Assembly: GCF_963674925.1 (NCBI RefSeq)
Contig: NZ_OY771649.1
Coordinates: forward strand, 1,426,001-1,490,000
Direction: 5' to 3'
Origin: an uncultured Draconibacterium sp.
GTDB taxonomy: Bacteria; Bacteroidota; Bacteroidia; Bacteroidales; Prolixibacteraceae
Length of the DNA: 64,000 nucleotides
The notes beneath the pieces were generated by a model, which saw nothing but the letters and a program-made list of their open reading frames with translations, was not told the DNA's origin and made no database searches. Below are positions 57,901 through 64,000 of this stretch, in pieces; positions within the stretch are counted from its first letter, which is position 1; every line of letters starts with the position of its first letter. The position numbers were made by a program, and so were the translations under genes.

Positions 57901-58127
57901 CCTATAAAGGAGAAACGAAGCTCGTTTGCAGGCTCCACACTTAGGGTGTAGTTACCATCTATGTCGGTAACCGTTCCTGTAGTAGTGCCAACCACAACCA
58001 CAGTAACCCCGGGCAAAGGAAGCCCATCACTATCGACAACAGTACCCTTTATTGTTTTTGTTTGGGCAAAAACAGCCTGAGCGCTGATAAACAACAGGAT
58101 GATTAAAAGTTTAAGTTTTTGCATCAT
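54924..58127 (-). CDS. susC-like: SusC/RagA TonB-dependent transporter (third pair)
   Basis: 1067 residues (start at the first of two adjacent Met codons). Signal peptide 1-21, CarboxypepD_reg about 25-100, classical hinge E-E-V-V-V-V-G-Y-G-T-Q-K-K. Plug with I-L-I-R-G-K-A-T-W, L-I-L-V-D-G-I-E-R and S-V-L-K-D-A-S-A-T-A-V-Y-G-V-K-G-G-N-G-V-I-L-I-T-T-K-R-G. Barrel to the end (F-T-L-G-V-N-L-Q-F). Imports oligosaccharide with the SusD at 53034. The 208-nt gap to the upstream GH27 gene shows no T-tract terminator and no box pair, so readthrough from operator B is likely. Confidence 0.96.
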   Translation of the reverse strand: MMQKLKLLIILLFISAQAVFAQTKTIKGTVVDSDGLPLPGVTVVVVGTTTGTVTDIDGNYTLSVEPANELRFSFIGFAEQVIVVGEQTVINVTLAADTEELEEVVVVGYGTQKKESVVGAITQTKGEELKKQGNVSNLSDALAGAMPGVAVMTGTGLPGGGGNLTGNDYEQTEILIRGKATWNNSSPLILVDGIERNMDDIDVNEVENISVLKDASATAVYGVKGGNGVILITTKRGKVSKPKFTFEANTTWENISKIAQVEDAYTGILSRNRAILNEAAVNPDSWNDYVPDEILGYYRDNTYPFAYPSLDLTEMMLKDYGRSHRFNMNVAGGTNFVKYFGSLSYNHVGDIMATEDVGQGYDPEYSYDRFNFRSNLDFALTKTTDFSVNLSGFYGAQQTSGANYHNVWYGLYNHAPNWPVIQYEDGIYGNSQETYERVGFNELEGLLFSGYNKFNTTEINTDFKLNQKLDFITEGLSLAGKFAYDNSFVTNGENINDDGVLTKTINPDFYTSGGYWDEASQSYKHPDGLDVEDYTTYYYPEGYNASSGFNWEENPLGYEAESVSTNNMNRVRRNMYYEIGLNFSKTFGKHEVTGLALFSRQRTEIGSNWAELREDWVGRATYYFNRKYLLELNGSYNGSEKFGPGYKFDFFPSVAVGWTVSNEKFFKENVDFVNLFKVRYSDGVVGNDRLSGIQWGYVTTWSEGSMWSGNTQRQEKFGDSFLVDGPLKYSEGIPGNPDLQWETSHKRNLGFEWGAFKNVFTGSLDVFWEDRDDMLVAANQRNIPETFGQEAPAANIGAVKSNGMEVEASIRKSYNNSFSFYVSGNWTVAKNEILQKEDPELKPDYQKQEGYSIGQNRTSLESEIMQSWDDVYTGVLDYSNNSDVLPGDFRFVDFNSNGEIDPNDGIPYGYPVYPRNTYGFSGGVSYKGFSLNVQFYGVYNVTKNIRLDSYSFDSPTIYENMLEDTWTPEYGNQNPSYPHLSYKKQNSGTGSYNLWDASFLRLKTAELSYTLPSRWLDPIGLNQLRVFVNGNNLFVWTDMPTDGEGANFDIKNYPVKKQFTLGVNLQF

Positions 58128-58241
58128 TTTTATTATTAGTTAATCAATTCATTTACGAAAAGTCATCTGATTTTAAGTAGTAGGTGTAGATTGATGACCT
58201 TTCTTATAACTTTTTAAGGTTGAATAAACCCTGGCCTGACC

Positions 58242-58269
58242 AAAGGTTAAACCCTTAAGGGAAACCTTT
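58242..58269. repeat. Nested palindrome upstream of susC (58127)
   Basis: Arms AAAGGTT (58242-58248) and AACCTTT (58263-58269) enclose a 10-bp palindrome CCCTTAAGGG (58252-58261). No T-tract on either side. The remaining 208-nt gap shows nothing else. It could be an operator for the susCD cluster or an RNA-processing hairpin. Confidence 0.5.
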
Positions 58270-58335
58270 TCGACACAGTTTAAGATTTTCTTTCATAAGT
58301 CTCTCTTTCATATAAATTAAGTTTTTGATTAGTAA

Positions 58336-59763
58336 TTATTCTTCTTTTGTTAACCTATATAGTGCTGCTCCATGAGCAGGTAGCTTAATTTCTATTTTTC
58401 CCTTAACCACTCCCATATCCTTTTTGGCCCACAAATCACGAACCTTATAAGTATCGCGTAAATACTCCCATTCCAATTCAAATACAGTTTGTTTTTCATT
58501 GTCGTTTAAATTAAAAAGGGCTATAAATTTATCGCCGGTTTCTTTGTCAGTAGAAATCCAGAACCGTTCGCCATTTCGCACAAAAATCTGGCGTGCATTG
58601 CTACCGTTCTGGTTAACTGCAAGAACTTCCGGATTGGTAATTAATGACAGGGTAAAATCATCAACATCAAGCATATCATTACCTAACATTAGTGGTGATT
58701 TTGCAATACACCATAAGGTTAGCATCGTTTTTTGTTCTTCCTTTGTAAAATTGGTCATGCGCTCCGGACCATGTGGACGGTCTTCGAGCGATAGTTTACC
58801 TATAGGTATCATATCAGCATCTGGCCACATTCCTGGCGATGCATGTGGTGCCCAAACATTTAACAGGTCGAAATTGTGTTTAAGACTTTCCCAATTATCC
58901 CAGTAATCAGCTGAAATACGCCACATATTGGCGTTTGCTTTAAGGTGGTCGGCCTGACCAAGTGGCGCTTCGCCACATGATAAACTAAGAACAATCGGTC
59001 GGCCACAATTTTCAATGGCCTTACGCATCATTGCAATTTCGCCTTCGTGATATGGCGGAAACATGGTGTCGTCAGCCTTGATAAAATCAACCCCCCAATC
59101 GGCGTACATTTCGAAAAGCGAATTATAGTACTCTTGTGCCCCTGGTTTTGTAGGATCTACTCCCCACATATGGTTACACCAACCACAAGTGTCCCAGGGT
59201 TCTGCAATATCTTTTAATGAATAATTGGTTCCTTTAATGGGTAAATCCTGAAATGCAGCATAACGGTGTACACCGCGCATAATATGAATACCAAATTTCA
59301 TTCCTTTGCTATGTACATAATCAGCAATTGGTTTAAAACCTTTACCTCCGGCTGATGATGGGAAACGCTCCACCGAAGGAATTAAGCGTCCGAATTCATC
59401 AAGTGTTGTATATTCAGGAAATAATGGTTCTCCAGGCGATTTATATCGTAAGTTAGGATGCCCTTTTCGTCGAGGGGTGTCCCAGTTCCCAGGTTCAGGA
59501 TGCCACCATATATAATCTATTACAGCATATTCCCAACCATATTCAAGAAGGTTGTCGGCCATAAAATCGACTACACCTCTAAACTCTTCCTCATTAATGC
59601 GACAATCGTAAGCATCAAAACTATTCCATCCCATCGGTGGGGTTTGAGCAACTTCCTGCACAGGTTTGTTTATTGCAAATTTAGTTTCTTGTGAAGTTGA
59701 ATTGGTACATGCATTTAATAGTAATATTGCAATACCAATTCCCAGACAGTTTAACTTCTTCAT
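58336..59763 (-). CDS. GH27 alpha-galactosidase-type enzyme, lipoprotein
   Basis: 475 residues from Met at 59763, where the lipoprotein signal with L-L-N-A-C (Cys19) starts; the frame opens at 59823, but that would run through the -7 element of operator B. P-P-M-G-W-N-S-F-D at 42-50, nucleophile Asp231 in F-I-K-A-D-D-T, acid/base candidate Asp286 in W-R-I-S-A-D-Y-W-D, and W-P-D-A-D-M-I-P. It acts on a terminal alpha-galactose or beta-L-arabinopyranose type residue by family. Membrane-anchored, unlike the signal-less copy at 28220. First gene of the second SusCD cluster. Confidence 0.9.
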   Translation of the reverse strand: MKKLNCLGIGIAILLLNACTNSTSQETKFAINKPVQEVAQTPPMGWNSFDAYDCRINEEEFRGVVDFMADNLLEYGWEYAVIDYIWWHPEPGNWDTPRRKGHPNLRYKSPGEPLFPEYTTLDEFGRLIPSVERFPSSAGGKGFKPIADYVHSKGMKFGIHIMRGVHRYAAFQDLPIKGTNYSLKDIAEPWDTCGWCNHMWGVDPTKPGAQEYYNSLFEMYADWGVDFIKADDTMFPPYHEGEIAMMRKAIENCGRPIVLSLSCGEAPLGQADHLKANANMWRISADYWDNWESLKHNFDLLNVWAPHASPGMWPDADMIPIGKLSLEDRPHGPERMTNFTKEEQKTMLTLWCIAKSPLMLGNDMLDVDDFTLSLITNPEVLAVNQNGSNARQIFVRNGERFWISTDKETGDKFIALFNLNDNEKQTVFELEWEYLRDTYKVRDLWAKKDMGVVKGKIEIKLPAHGAALYRLTKEE

Positions 59764-59820
59764 AAGTTTGTTATTTGTTTTATCAACTTTCATTCCCGTT
59801 TCCTTTCGAGAATTCAATAA

Positions 59821-59885
59821 CAAATGTATTTTTTACTCTTAAAAAGCTTTTATCTGATTGTACACTTGTTTTGCTCTTTTGTATA
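59821..59885 (-). promoter_or_regulatory. Operator/promoter B: two direct-repeat boxes plus -7 element
   Basis: Minus strand: distal box TATACAAA (59878-59885), 13 nt, proximal box TGTACAAT (59857-59864), 28 nt, then TACATTTG (59821-59828), 57 nt before the start at 59763. Box and -7 are identical to those of operator A, 36 kb away, while the 28-nt spacer differs. That argues for selection on the elements. Confidence 0.7.
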
Positions 59886-60114
59886 CACATCGCATTTACC
59901 TGATTTACTGATATTTACAAAGTTTTCTCAAAAGTTCATTCAATTTATTTTTGTTGACATACATTTTTTTGTTAGACTAGTCAGTATGTATATTCTATTC
60001 TGAATTACAAAAAAGCAGCTCGTCGAATCACAATTGAACAGGATGCACGAGACTATTCCAATACAAGCCACTTTTTGGTCTTTTTGGCACGGTGTGACCA
60101 TCAAATTGAATAAC

Positions 60115-60145
60115 AAAAAAGGACCTTTCATAAAATGAAAGGCCC
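60115..60145 (-). terminator. Rho-independent terminator after sulfatase 60198
   Basis: Minus-strand hairpin with an 8-bp perfect core (CCTTTCAT 60124-60131, ATGAAAGG 60135-60142), extendable beyond one mismatch, followed by six T (60115-60120). It lies 53 nt past the stop and insulates operator B from upstream transcription. Confidence 0.88.
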
Positions 60146-60197
60146 TTTCCCTAAACGAACTACTAACTAACTAAACTATTTTCGTATCGAGAATATT

Positions 60198-61616
60198 TTA
60201 ATGTTCTTTACTTTGTACTTCTGGATGATTAACAGCTGGAAAATATTTTGCCAATTCTGTTTTTACAAAGTCGTATTCCGGATTATTCGCCAGATTCTCC
60301 CATTCCATAGGATCAGTCTCGTGATTGTATAATTCTTCAGCACCATCCTGGTAGCGGATATAACGCCACTTTTTGCTTCGTACCGAGTGACGATTATAAT
60401 GCATGGTTGTTAAAGCAGGCTTATTCCAGATAGTATTTACATCTTTTAAAAGTGGAACGATGCTATTTCCTTCGTTTTCAGGATTTGCAGGAAGCCCACA
60501 CAGTTCAAGCAAAGTCGGATACAAATCCATTAAGCTAACCGGACTTTTGCATCGTACTCCAGCTTCTGTCATGCCCGGTACCTTAATAATTAAAGGCATT
60601 TTACAAGCCTCCTCCCAAAGGGTAAACTTTTTATAGCGAAGTTTTTCGCCCAAATGCCAACCGTGGTCGCCCCAAAGCACAACAATAGTATTGTCGGCAT
60701 ATTTACTTTTTGATAAGGCATCAAGAACTACGCCAACACATTGGTCGGCATAATTTATGCAAGCCAGGTATGCCTGAACAGCTGCTTGTTGCTTTTTGTA
60801 TTTTTTGGTTGCAAAATAATTTTTTGATGGTTGAAGTGCCGACGACGGGATGTCATCATAATCTTCTTCGTTAACATCGGGCAGAATCATCTTTTCTTCA
60901 GGAAATTTATCAAAAAACTCCTGAGGTACATGCCATTTCAAATGTGGACGAAAAATTCCGCATGCCAAAAAGAAAGGTTTATCGTAATCTTTTTCCAACT
61001 GGTCGGCAGCCCACTTTGCGGTTATGTAATCTTGCGTTTCCTCAAACGCCGCATCGGTTGGCCCCCAGTCGAAATTTTCGTCGGCTTCACCTTTTGGGAT
61101 TCCACTTGCCAAATAACCTGCTTGTTTTTTAACAGCACCATATCCACCTGTTGTATGCACCCATTTATCCCATGAAACGGTATCTGCCTTTTCGCCGTTT
61201 GCGGAATGAAAAATCTTTCCACGAGCTGTGGTAAAATAACCATGTTTCGAGAACCACTGTGGAATTGTAAGCGCGTGTTTTAACACATCTGAATCGCGCA
61301 TTTGTGTTCCATTACCATAAACTCCAGTACTTGATGGACGGTAACCACTCATTAGTGCAGCCCGCGATGGATTACATAAAGAGGCGGCACAAAATGCCTC
61401 TTCAAAAACCACACCTTGTTGTGCCAATTTATCCATGTTTGGTGTTTGTGTTTGAGGATGTCCTCCGGCAAAACCTGTCCAGTCGTTTAAGTCATCGATA
61501 GAGATAAACAAGACATTGTAGGGTTGCTTCTTACTTTCTTTATCGGGTCCTAACTCTGTTGCCCGACAAGACAGAATTGAGAAGCCGAATGTTATGAATA
61601 TAAATAATATTCTCAT
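60198..61616 (-). CDS. Type I sulfatase, iduronate-2-sulfatase-like, lipoprotein
   Basis: 472 residues with lipobox I-L-S-C, Cys17. Metal-binding I-D-D-L-N-D-W at 40-46 with T-P-N-M-D-K-L-A is the iduronate-2-sulfatase-like style. Maturation motif C-N-P-S-R with Cys81, then L-M-S-G-Y-R-P. Later G-D-H-G-W-H-L-G-E is the matching C-terminal block, in place of the S-D-N-G of the other sulfatases. In marine Bacteroidota this branch acts on sulfated uronic acids, ulvan, fucoidan or carrageenan fragments, so no substrate is named. Last gene before a terminator; 104 nt from the upstream sulfatase with a palindromic element between. Confidence 0.92.
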   Translation of the reverse strand: MRILFIFITFGFSILSCRATELGPDKESKKQPYNVLFISIDDLNDWTGFAGGHPQTQTPNMDKLAQQGVVFEEAFCAASLCNPSRAALMSGYRPSSTGVYGNGTQMRDSDVLKHALTIPQWFSKHGYFTTARGKIFHSANGEKADTVSWDKWVHTTGGYGAVKKQAGYLASGIPKGEADENFDWGPTDAAFEETQDYITAKWAADQLEKDYDKPFFLACGIFRPHLKWHVPQEFFDKFPEEKMILPDVNEEDYDDIPSSALQPSKNYFATKKYKKQQAAVQAYLACINYADQCVGVVLDALSKSKYADNTIVVLWGDHGWHLGEKLRYKKFTLWEEACKMPLIIKVPGMTEAGVRCKSPVSLMDLYPTLLELCGLPANPENEGNSIVPLLKDVNTIWNKPALTTMHYNRHSVRSKKWRYIRYQDGAEELYNHETDPMEWENLANNPEYDFVKTELAKYFPAVNHPEVQSKEH

Positions 61617-61629
61617 TTTGTTGTTTTAT

Positions 61630-61700
61630 CATTCCCACGAAAGCGAGAACCTGTTACTCAATTAGTAATGCTTTGTTCTTCCAGCGAAAGCTGGAAGAAC
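61630..61700. repeat. REP-like palindromic element
   Basis: A perfect 11-bp hairpin with a GAAA loop (61675-61685 and 61690-61700), preceded by ATTCCCACGAAAGCGAGAAC, which resembles the widespread ATTCCCACGAAAGCGGGAAT-type intergenic repeat. It fills the gap between two sulfatase genes; no promoter is seen there. Confidence 0.65.
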
Positions 61701-61720
61701 AGCAGTACTGAAGCACTTCT

Positions 61721-63190
61721 TTAGAATGGTGTTTCTACCTCTTTACCATCGCTTTCAAAAAGCGGTGTTACTGTAAATTCTTCACGGGCAGAAAGGAACA
61801 ATTCTTCAAACTCTTTTACCAACTCAGGATGCTGCCCAGCAACATTTGTGGTTTCTTCCGGATCCGATTCAAGATTATATAATTCGAAAATCACTTCTCC
61901 TTTCGGTCCACGAACGTTTAACTTCACTGCCTTCCAGTTATCTTTTAAAATAGCTTGTTTCCCACCAAGTTCAAAGAATTCCCAATAAAGATAATCGTGC
62001 TTTTTATTTTGTTCCTGTCCCAAAAGTGTTGGCAAGAAAGAAATTCCATCAGTCTGCTTTGGTTTTTCAACATCAACCAAATCAGCAAAAGTGGGTAGGA
62101 AGTCCCAAAATGCAAATACCTGATCAGAGCTAGTACCCTCTTTTATTACTCCTGGCCAACGTACGATAAATGGAGTTTTTACACCGCCATCGTAAAAATC
62201 GCGCTTCATACCACGCAATTCACCATTCGAATTGAAGAATTCCATAATGTGACGTCCCTCCTGGTGAGGACCATTATCCGAACAGAAAATCACCATAGTA
62301 TTTTCATCCAGTCCAAGTTCCTTTACCTTTGTCAGAAGTTTTCCAACGGAGGTGTCAATATTCCTAATCATAGCAGCAAAACCTTTTTCGGGTTGAGGCC
62401 AGTCTTTCTCCGCGAATTCATAGTAATCAGGAACTTCCATCCCGTCTCCTTTAAATGGTCCTGCCTCATTATTGGCATGTGGCACATTATAAGCCATATA
62501 AAGAAAAAACTTATCGTTTCTATTTCGTTCGATAAAATCCAGTGCCTTTTCATCCATTAAATCCGGAACATAATCCTTTCGAACTTCTGCAACTCCCGTT
62601 CCTTCCGGCATATCAGCCCAAGGATTTTCACCGTCAACCGTCGCTGTTTTATTTCTCAATGGAACCTTTATTCCATTCTCATAAATAAACTCGGGATAAA
62701 GATTATGTGCATGCCACATATTCAGGTAACCGTAAAAATAATCAAATCCTTTCTTTTTAGGATCATCGAGTGGTGGCGGATGACCTATTCCCCATTTACC
62801 AATGGCTCCTGTGCGGTAACCTGCATTTTTAAATACTTTTGCCAGAGTCATTTCTTCATCACCCAGGAGTTGTGCAGGTAAATTTCCTCTTACAGAAGTA
62901 TGCCCGGTATGCTTTCCAGTCATAAGGGAAGCCCTGGACGGTGCACATACGGTAGAACCTGTATACATATTTGTAAAATGCATACCCTCAGTAGCCATTT
63001 TATCAATAGTGGGGGTTGAAAGTGTTTTCTGGCCATAAAAACTCAAGTCTCTGTATCCCATGTCGTCAACCAAAACCAGAATAACATTTGGTGATTCGGG
63101 TACCTTCTTTTCTATCTCTTTTTGCGTTGGAGCGCAGGCAATGCTAAAAAGCATTATACCGATTAGTAATCCATTAAGTATTATTTTCAT
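61721..63190 (-). CDS. Type I (formylglycine) sulfatase, lipoprotein
   Basis: 489 residues with lipobox F-S-I-A-C, Cys19. Metal-binding V-D-D at 41-43, T-P-T-I-D-K-M-A, maturation motif C-A-P-S-R with Cys82, then L-M-T-G-K-H-T-G. G-K-W-G-I-G-H and C-S-D-N-G-P-H complete the active-site set. Close in style to the sulfatase at 32816 (shared Y-F-Y-G-Y, G-E-L-R-G-M-K-R-D-F-Y-D-G-G against V-L-R-G-R-K-R-D-L-Y-E-G-G), suggesting the same subfamily in two operons. Lies 215 nt after the GH27 at the window edge. Confidence 0.93.
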   Translation of the reverse strand: MKIILNGLLIGIMLFSIACAPTQKEIEKKVPESPNVILVLVDDMGYRDLSFYGQKTLSTPTIDKMATEGMHFTNMYTGSTVCAPSRASLMTGKHTGHTSVRGNLPAQLLGDEEMTLAKVFKNAGYRTGAIGKWGIGHPPPLDDPKKKGFDYFYGYLNMWHAHNLYPEFIYENGIKVPLRNKTATVDGENPWADMPEGTGVAEVRKDYVPDLMDEKALDFIERNRNDKFFLYMAYNVPHANNEAGPFKGDGMEVPDYYEFAEKDWPQPEKGFAAMIRNIDTSVGKLLTKVKELGLDENTMVIFCSDNGPHQEGRHIMEFFNSNGELRGMKRDFYDGGVKTPFIVRWPGVIKEGTSSDQVFAFWDFLPTFADLVDVEKPKQTDGISFLPTLLGQEQNKKHDYLYWEFFELGGKQAILKDNWKAVKLNVRGPKGEVIFELYNLESDPEETTNVAGQHPELVKEFEELFLSAREEFTVTPLFESDGKEVETPF

Positions 63191-63405
63191 CGTATTAAAT
63201 TTGTTTGTTTTCTATAGAATAAAATGCCTGCCTGTCGGCCGACAAGGAACTCACATGATTTTACCATCTCGCGTAGATGTGAAAGTTTTCTCAAACTCGT
63301 TTTACATCAAAAATTTGGTTCATCCGCTCGTTTTCGTTCGTTTCTTAGTAATTAGGTGGCTCAAAGGTTAGCCACTTAACACTTCATCCAATTATTCACT
63401 GAATT
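63191..63405. other. 215-nt gap with palindromic repeat and hairpin
   Basis: A perfect 12-bp palindrome TGTCGGCCGACA (63233-63244) is followed further up by a 6-bp hairpin GTGGCT/AGCCAC (63357-63362, 63371-63376). The latter lies 30 nt past the GH27 stop but has no T-tract. No operator box pair of the A-D type was found. Confidence 0.5.
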
Positions 63406-64000
63406 CTACTTTTCACTTATTTTAAAAATTTGTGCGCCGTGCGAATTTACTTCGTGGCTAAAATTTTTGCTGAAGTTGCCAACATCTTCTTTTTCCCAAA
63501 GGTCGCGCACTTCGCATTTCCTTTTTAACCCAAGTTCCTTGAAATTAACAGAAAGCGTTTCACTTTTTTCATTCAGATTAAAAAATGCCACATAAACATC
63601 TTCAGAATCAGGAATCTTAGAAGTCCAAACCACATGTCCGTCTTTTCGATACAACTGCCTGGCATCATAAGAATTCTGATTGGCTTCCAATACTTCATTC
63701 GCCGTTAAAAGTTTTTCAACGAATGTAGAGTTATCTGGCATATCTCCCCCCATCATGAGTGGCGATTTGGCAATACACCACAATGTCATATGTGTTATTT
63801 GCTCGTCTTTTGTAAACTGGCTTTCACGTTCCGGACCATGTGGCCCACGTCGGGAAATCCACCCCAATTGTAACATATCGGCATCAGGCCAATTTCCAGG
63901 TTCTCGGGCTGCTTCCCAATTATTGAGCAAATCAAACTGGTTCTTAAGCAAATCCCAATCGTCCCAAAAGTCTTTTGAAATACGCCACAGATTTGAAATA
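63406..64000 (-). CDS. GH27 enzyme, N-terminal half beyond window
   Basis: 198 C-terminal residues are visible, reading in frame to the window edge. The apparent TTG start at 63951 is internal: upstream codons give N-L-W-R-I-S-K-D-F-W-D-D-W-D, the acid/base block of GH27. P-D-A-D-M-L-Q, F-T-K-D-E-Q-I-T-H-M-T-L-W-C-I-A-K-S-P-L-M and a C-terminal beta domain ending G-A-Q-I-F-K-I follow. Compared with the other two GH27 proteins, R-I-S-K-D replaces R-I-S-A-D at the acid/base site. Whether it is a lipoprotein cannot be seen. Confidence 0.88.
   Translation of the reverse strand, partial: ISNLWRISKDFWDDWDLLKNQFDLLNNWEAAREPGNWPDADMLQLGWISRRGPHGPERESQFTKDEQITHMTLWCIAKSPLMMGGDMPDNSTFVEKLLTANEVLEANQNSYDARQLYRKDGHVVWTSKIPDSEDVYVAFFNLNEKSETLSVNFKELGLKRKCEVRDLWEKEDVGNFSKNFSHEVNSHGAQIFKISEK

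Larger units (their letters stand above)
59764..60197. other. 434-nt intergenic region between GH27 and sulfatase
   Basis: Contains operator B at 59821-59885 and the terminator at 60115-60145. The middle (about 59886-60114) is AT-rich; apart from a short GACTAGTC palindrome near 59975 nothing further is seen. Confidence 0.6.

Noticed and set aside
59940..60131. 63-codon minus-strand frame between the sulfatase and GH27
   Set aside because: It runs into the terminator hairpin and has no recognisable content.
63060..63371. 103-codon plus-strand frame overlapping the start of a sulfatase
   Set aside because: It is antisense to the sulfatase signal region and runs through a palindromic repeat. 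No protein family is seen.
1..64000. tRNA, rRNA, CRISPR arrays, integrases or transposase genes
   Set aside because: Looked for on reading both strands; none was recognised. Only short palindromic repeats are present.

Overview
The window is a 64 kb block of a Bacteroidota genome. Its AT-rich DNA, SusC/SusD pairs, hybrid two-component regulators, SPI and lipobox signals, one type IX secretion C-terminal domain and TAnnTTTG-like promoter elements all point there. The load of sulfatases (six) suggests a marine or algal-polysaccharide-degrading member, but no gene here fixes the genus. Every credible gene lies on the minus strand, so transcription runs from high to low coordinates. The whole window reads as one large polysaccharide utilization locus (PUL), or two fused ones; both ends run off the window.

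In transcription order: (1) a GH27 cut by the right edge and two sulfatases, closed by a terminator near 60115-60145. (2) A lipoprotein GH27, then SusC-SusD-SusC-SusD and a DUF1735 surface lipoprotein, closed by a UUCG-loop terminator near 47011-47047. (3) A sulfatase, a PL1-like lyase, a T9SS beta-helix enzyme and a Kelch-DUF1080 fusion, closed by a terminator near 39780-39817. (4) A GH67-like enzyme, a DUF1593 protein, a DUF1080 protein, a PD40 propeller protein and a sulfatase, tightly packed with overlaps. (5) A putative TIM-barrel hydrolase, an SSS sodium/sugar symporter and a GH27 with no signal peptide, closed by a 24-bp palindromic terminator. (6) A complete hybrid two-component sensor/regulator (HTCS). 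(7) A third SusC-SusD pair with its own terminator. (8) A long operon of beta-helix enzymes, sulfatases, a nucleoside-hydrolase-like protein, DUF1080, four GH43-type enzymes, a barrel-less TonB-plug protein and a clan GH-A lipoprotein. (9) A second HTCS cut by the left edge.

The main regulatory find is a shared promoter architecture. Two TGTACAAW-like boxes lie in direct repeat 21 bp apart, and the proximal box lies exactly 28 nt from a TAnnTTTG-like -7 element. It occurs in front of four transcription units: the susC at 23547, the beta-helix operon at 18662, the hydrolase-symporter operon at 32643 and the GH27 at 59763. Two of these sit directly behind terminators. It looks like the operator of an AraC-type regulator, most simply the complete HTCS, and it ties distant parts of the window into one regulon.

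Working model (inference): a sulfated, branched glycan with galactose- or arabinose-type and perhaps uronic-acid residues is bound and imported by the SusCD systems. Lipoprotein and periplasmic sulfatases, GH43, GH27, beta-helix hydrolases or lyases and uncharacterised barrels trim it. The symporter then passes small products to the cytoplasm, where a signal-less GH27 acts. The polymer cannot be named from sequence alone.
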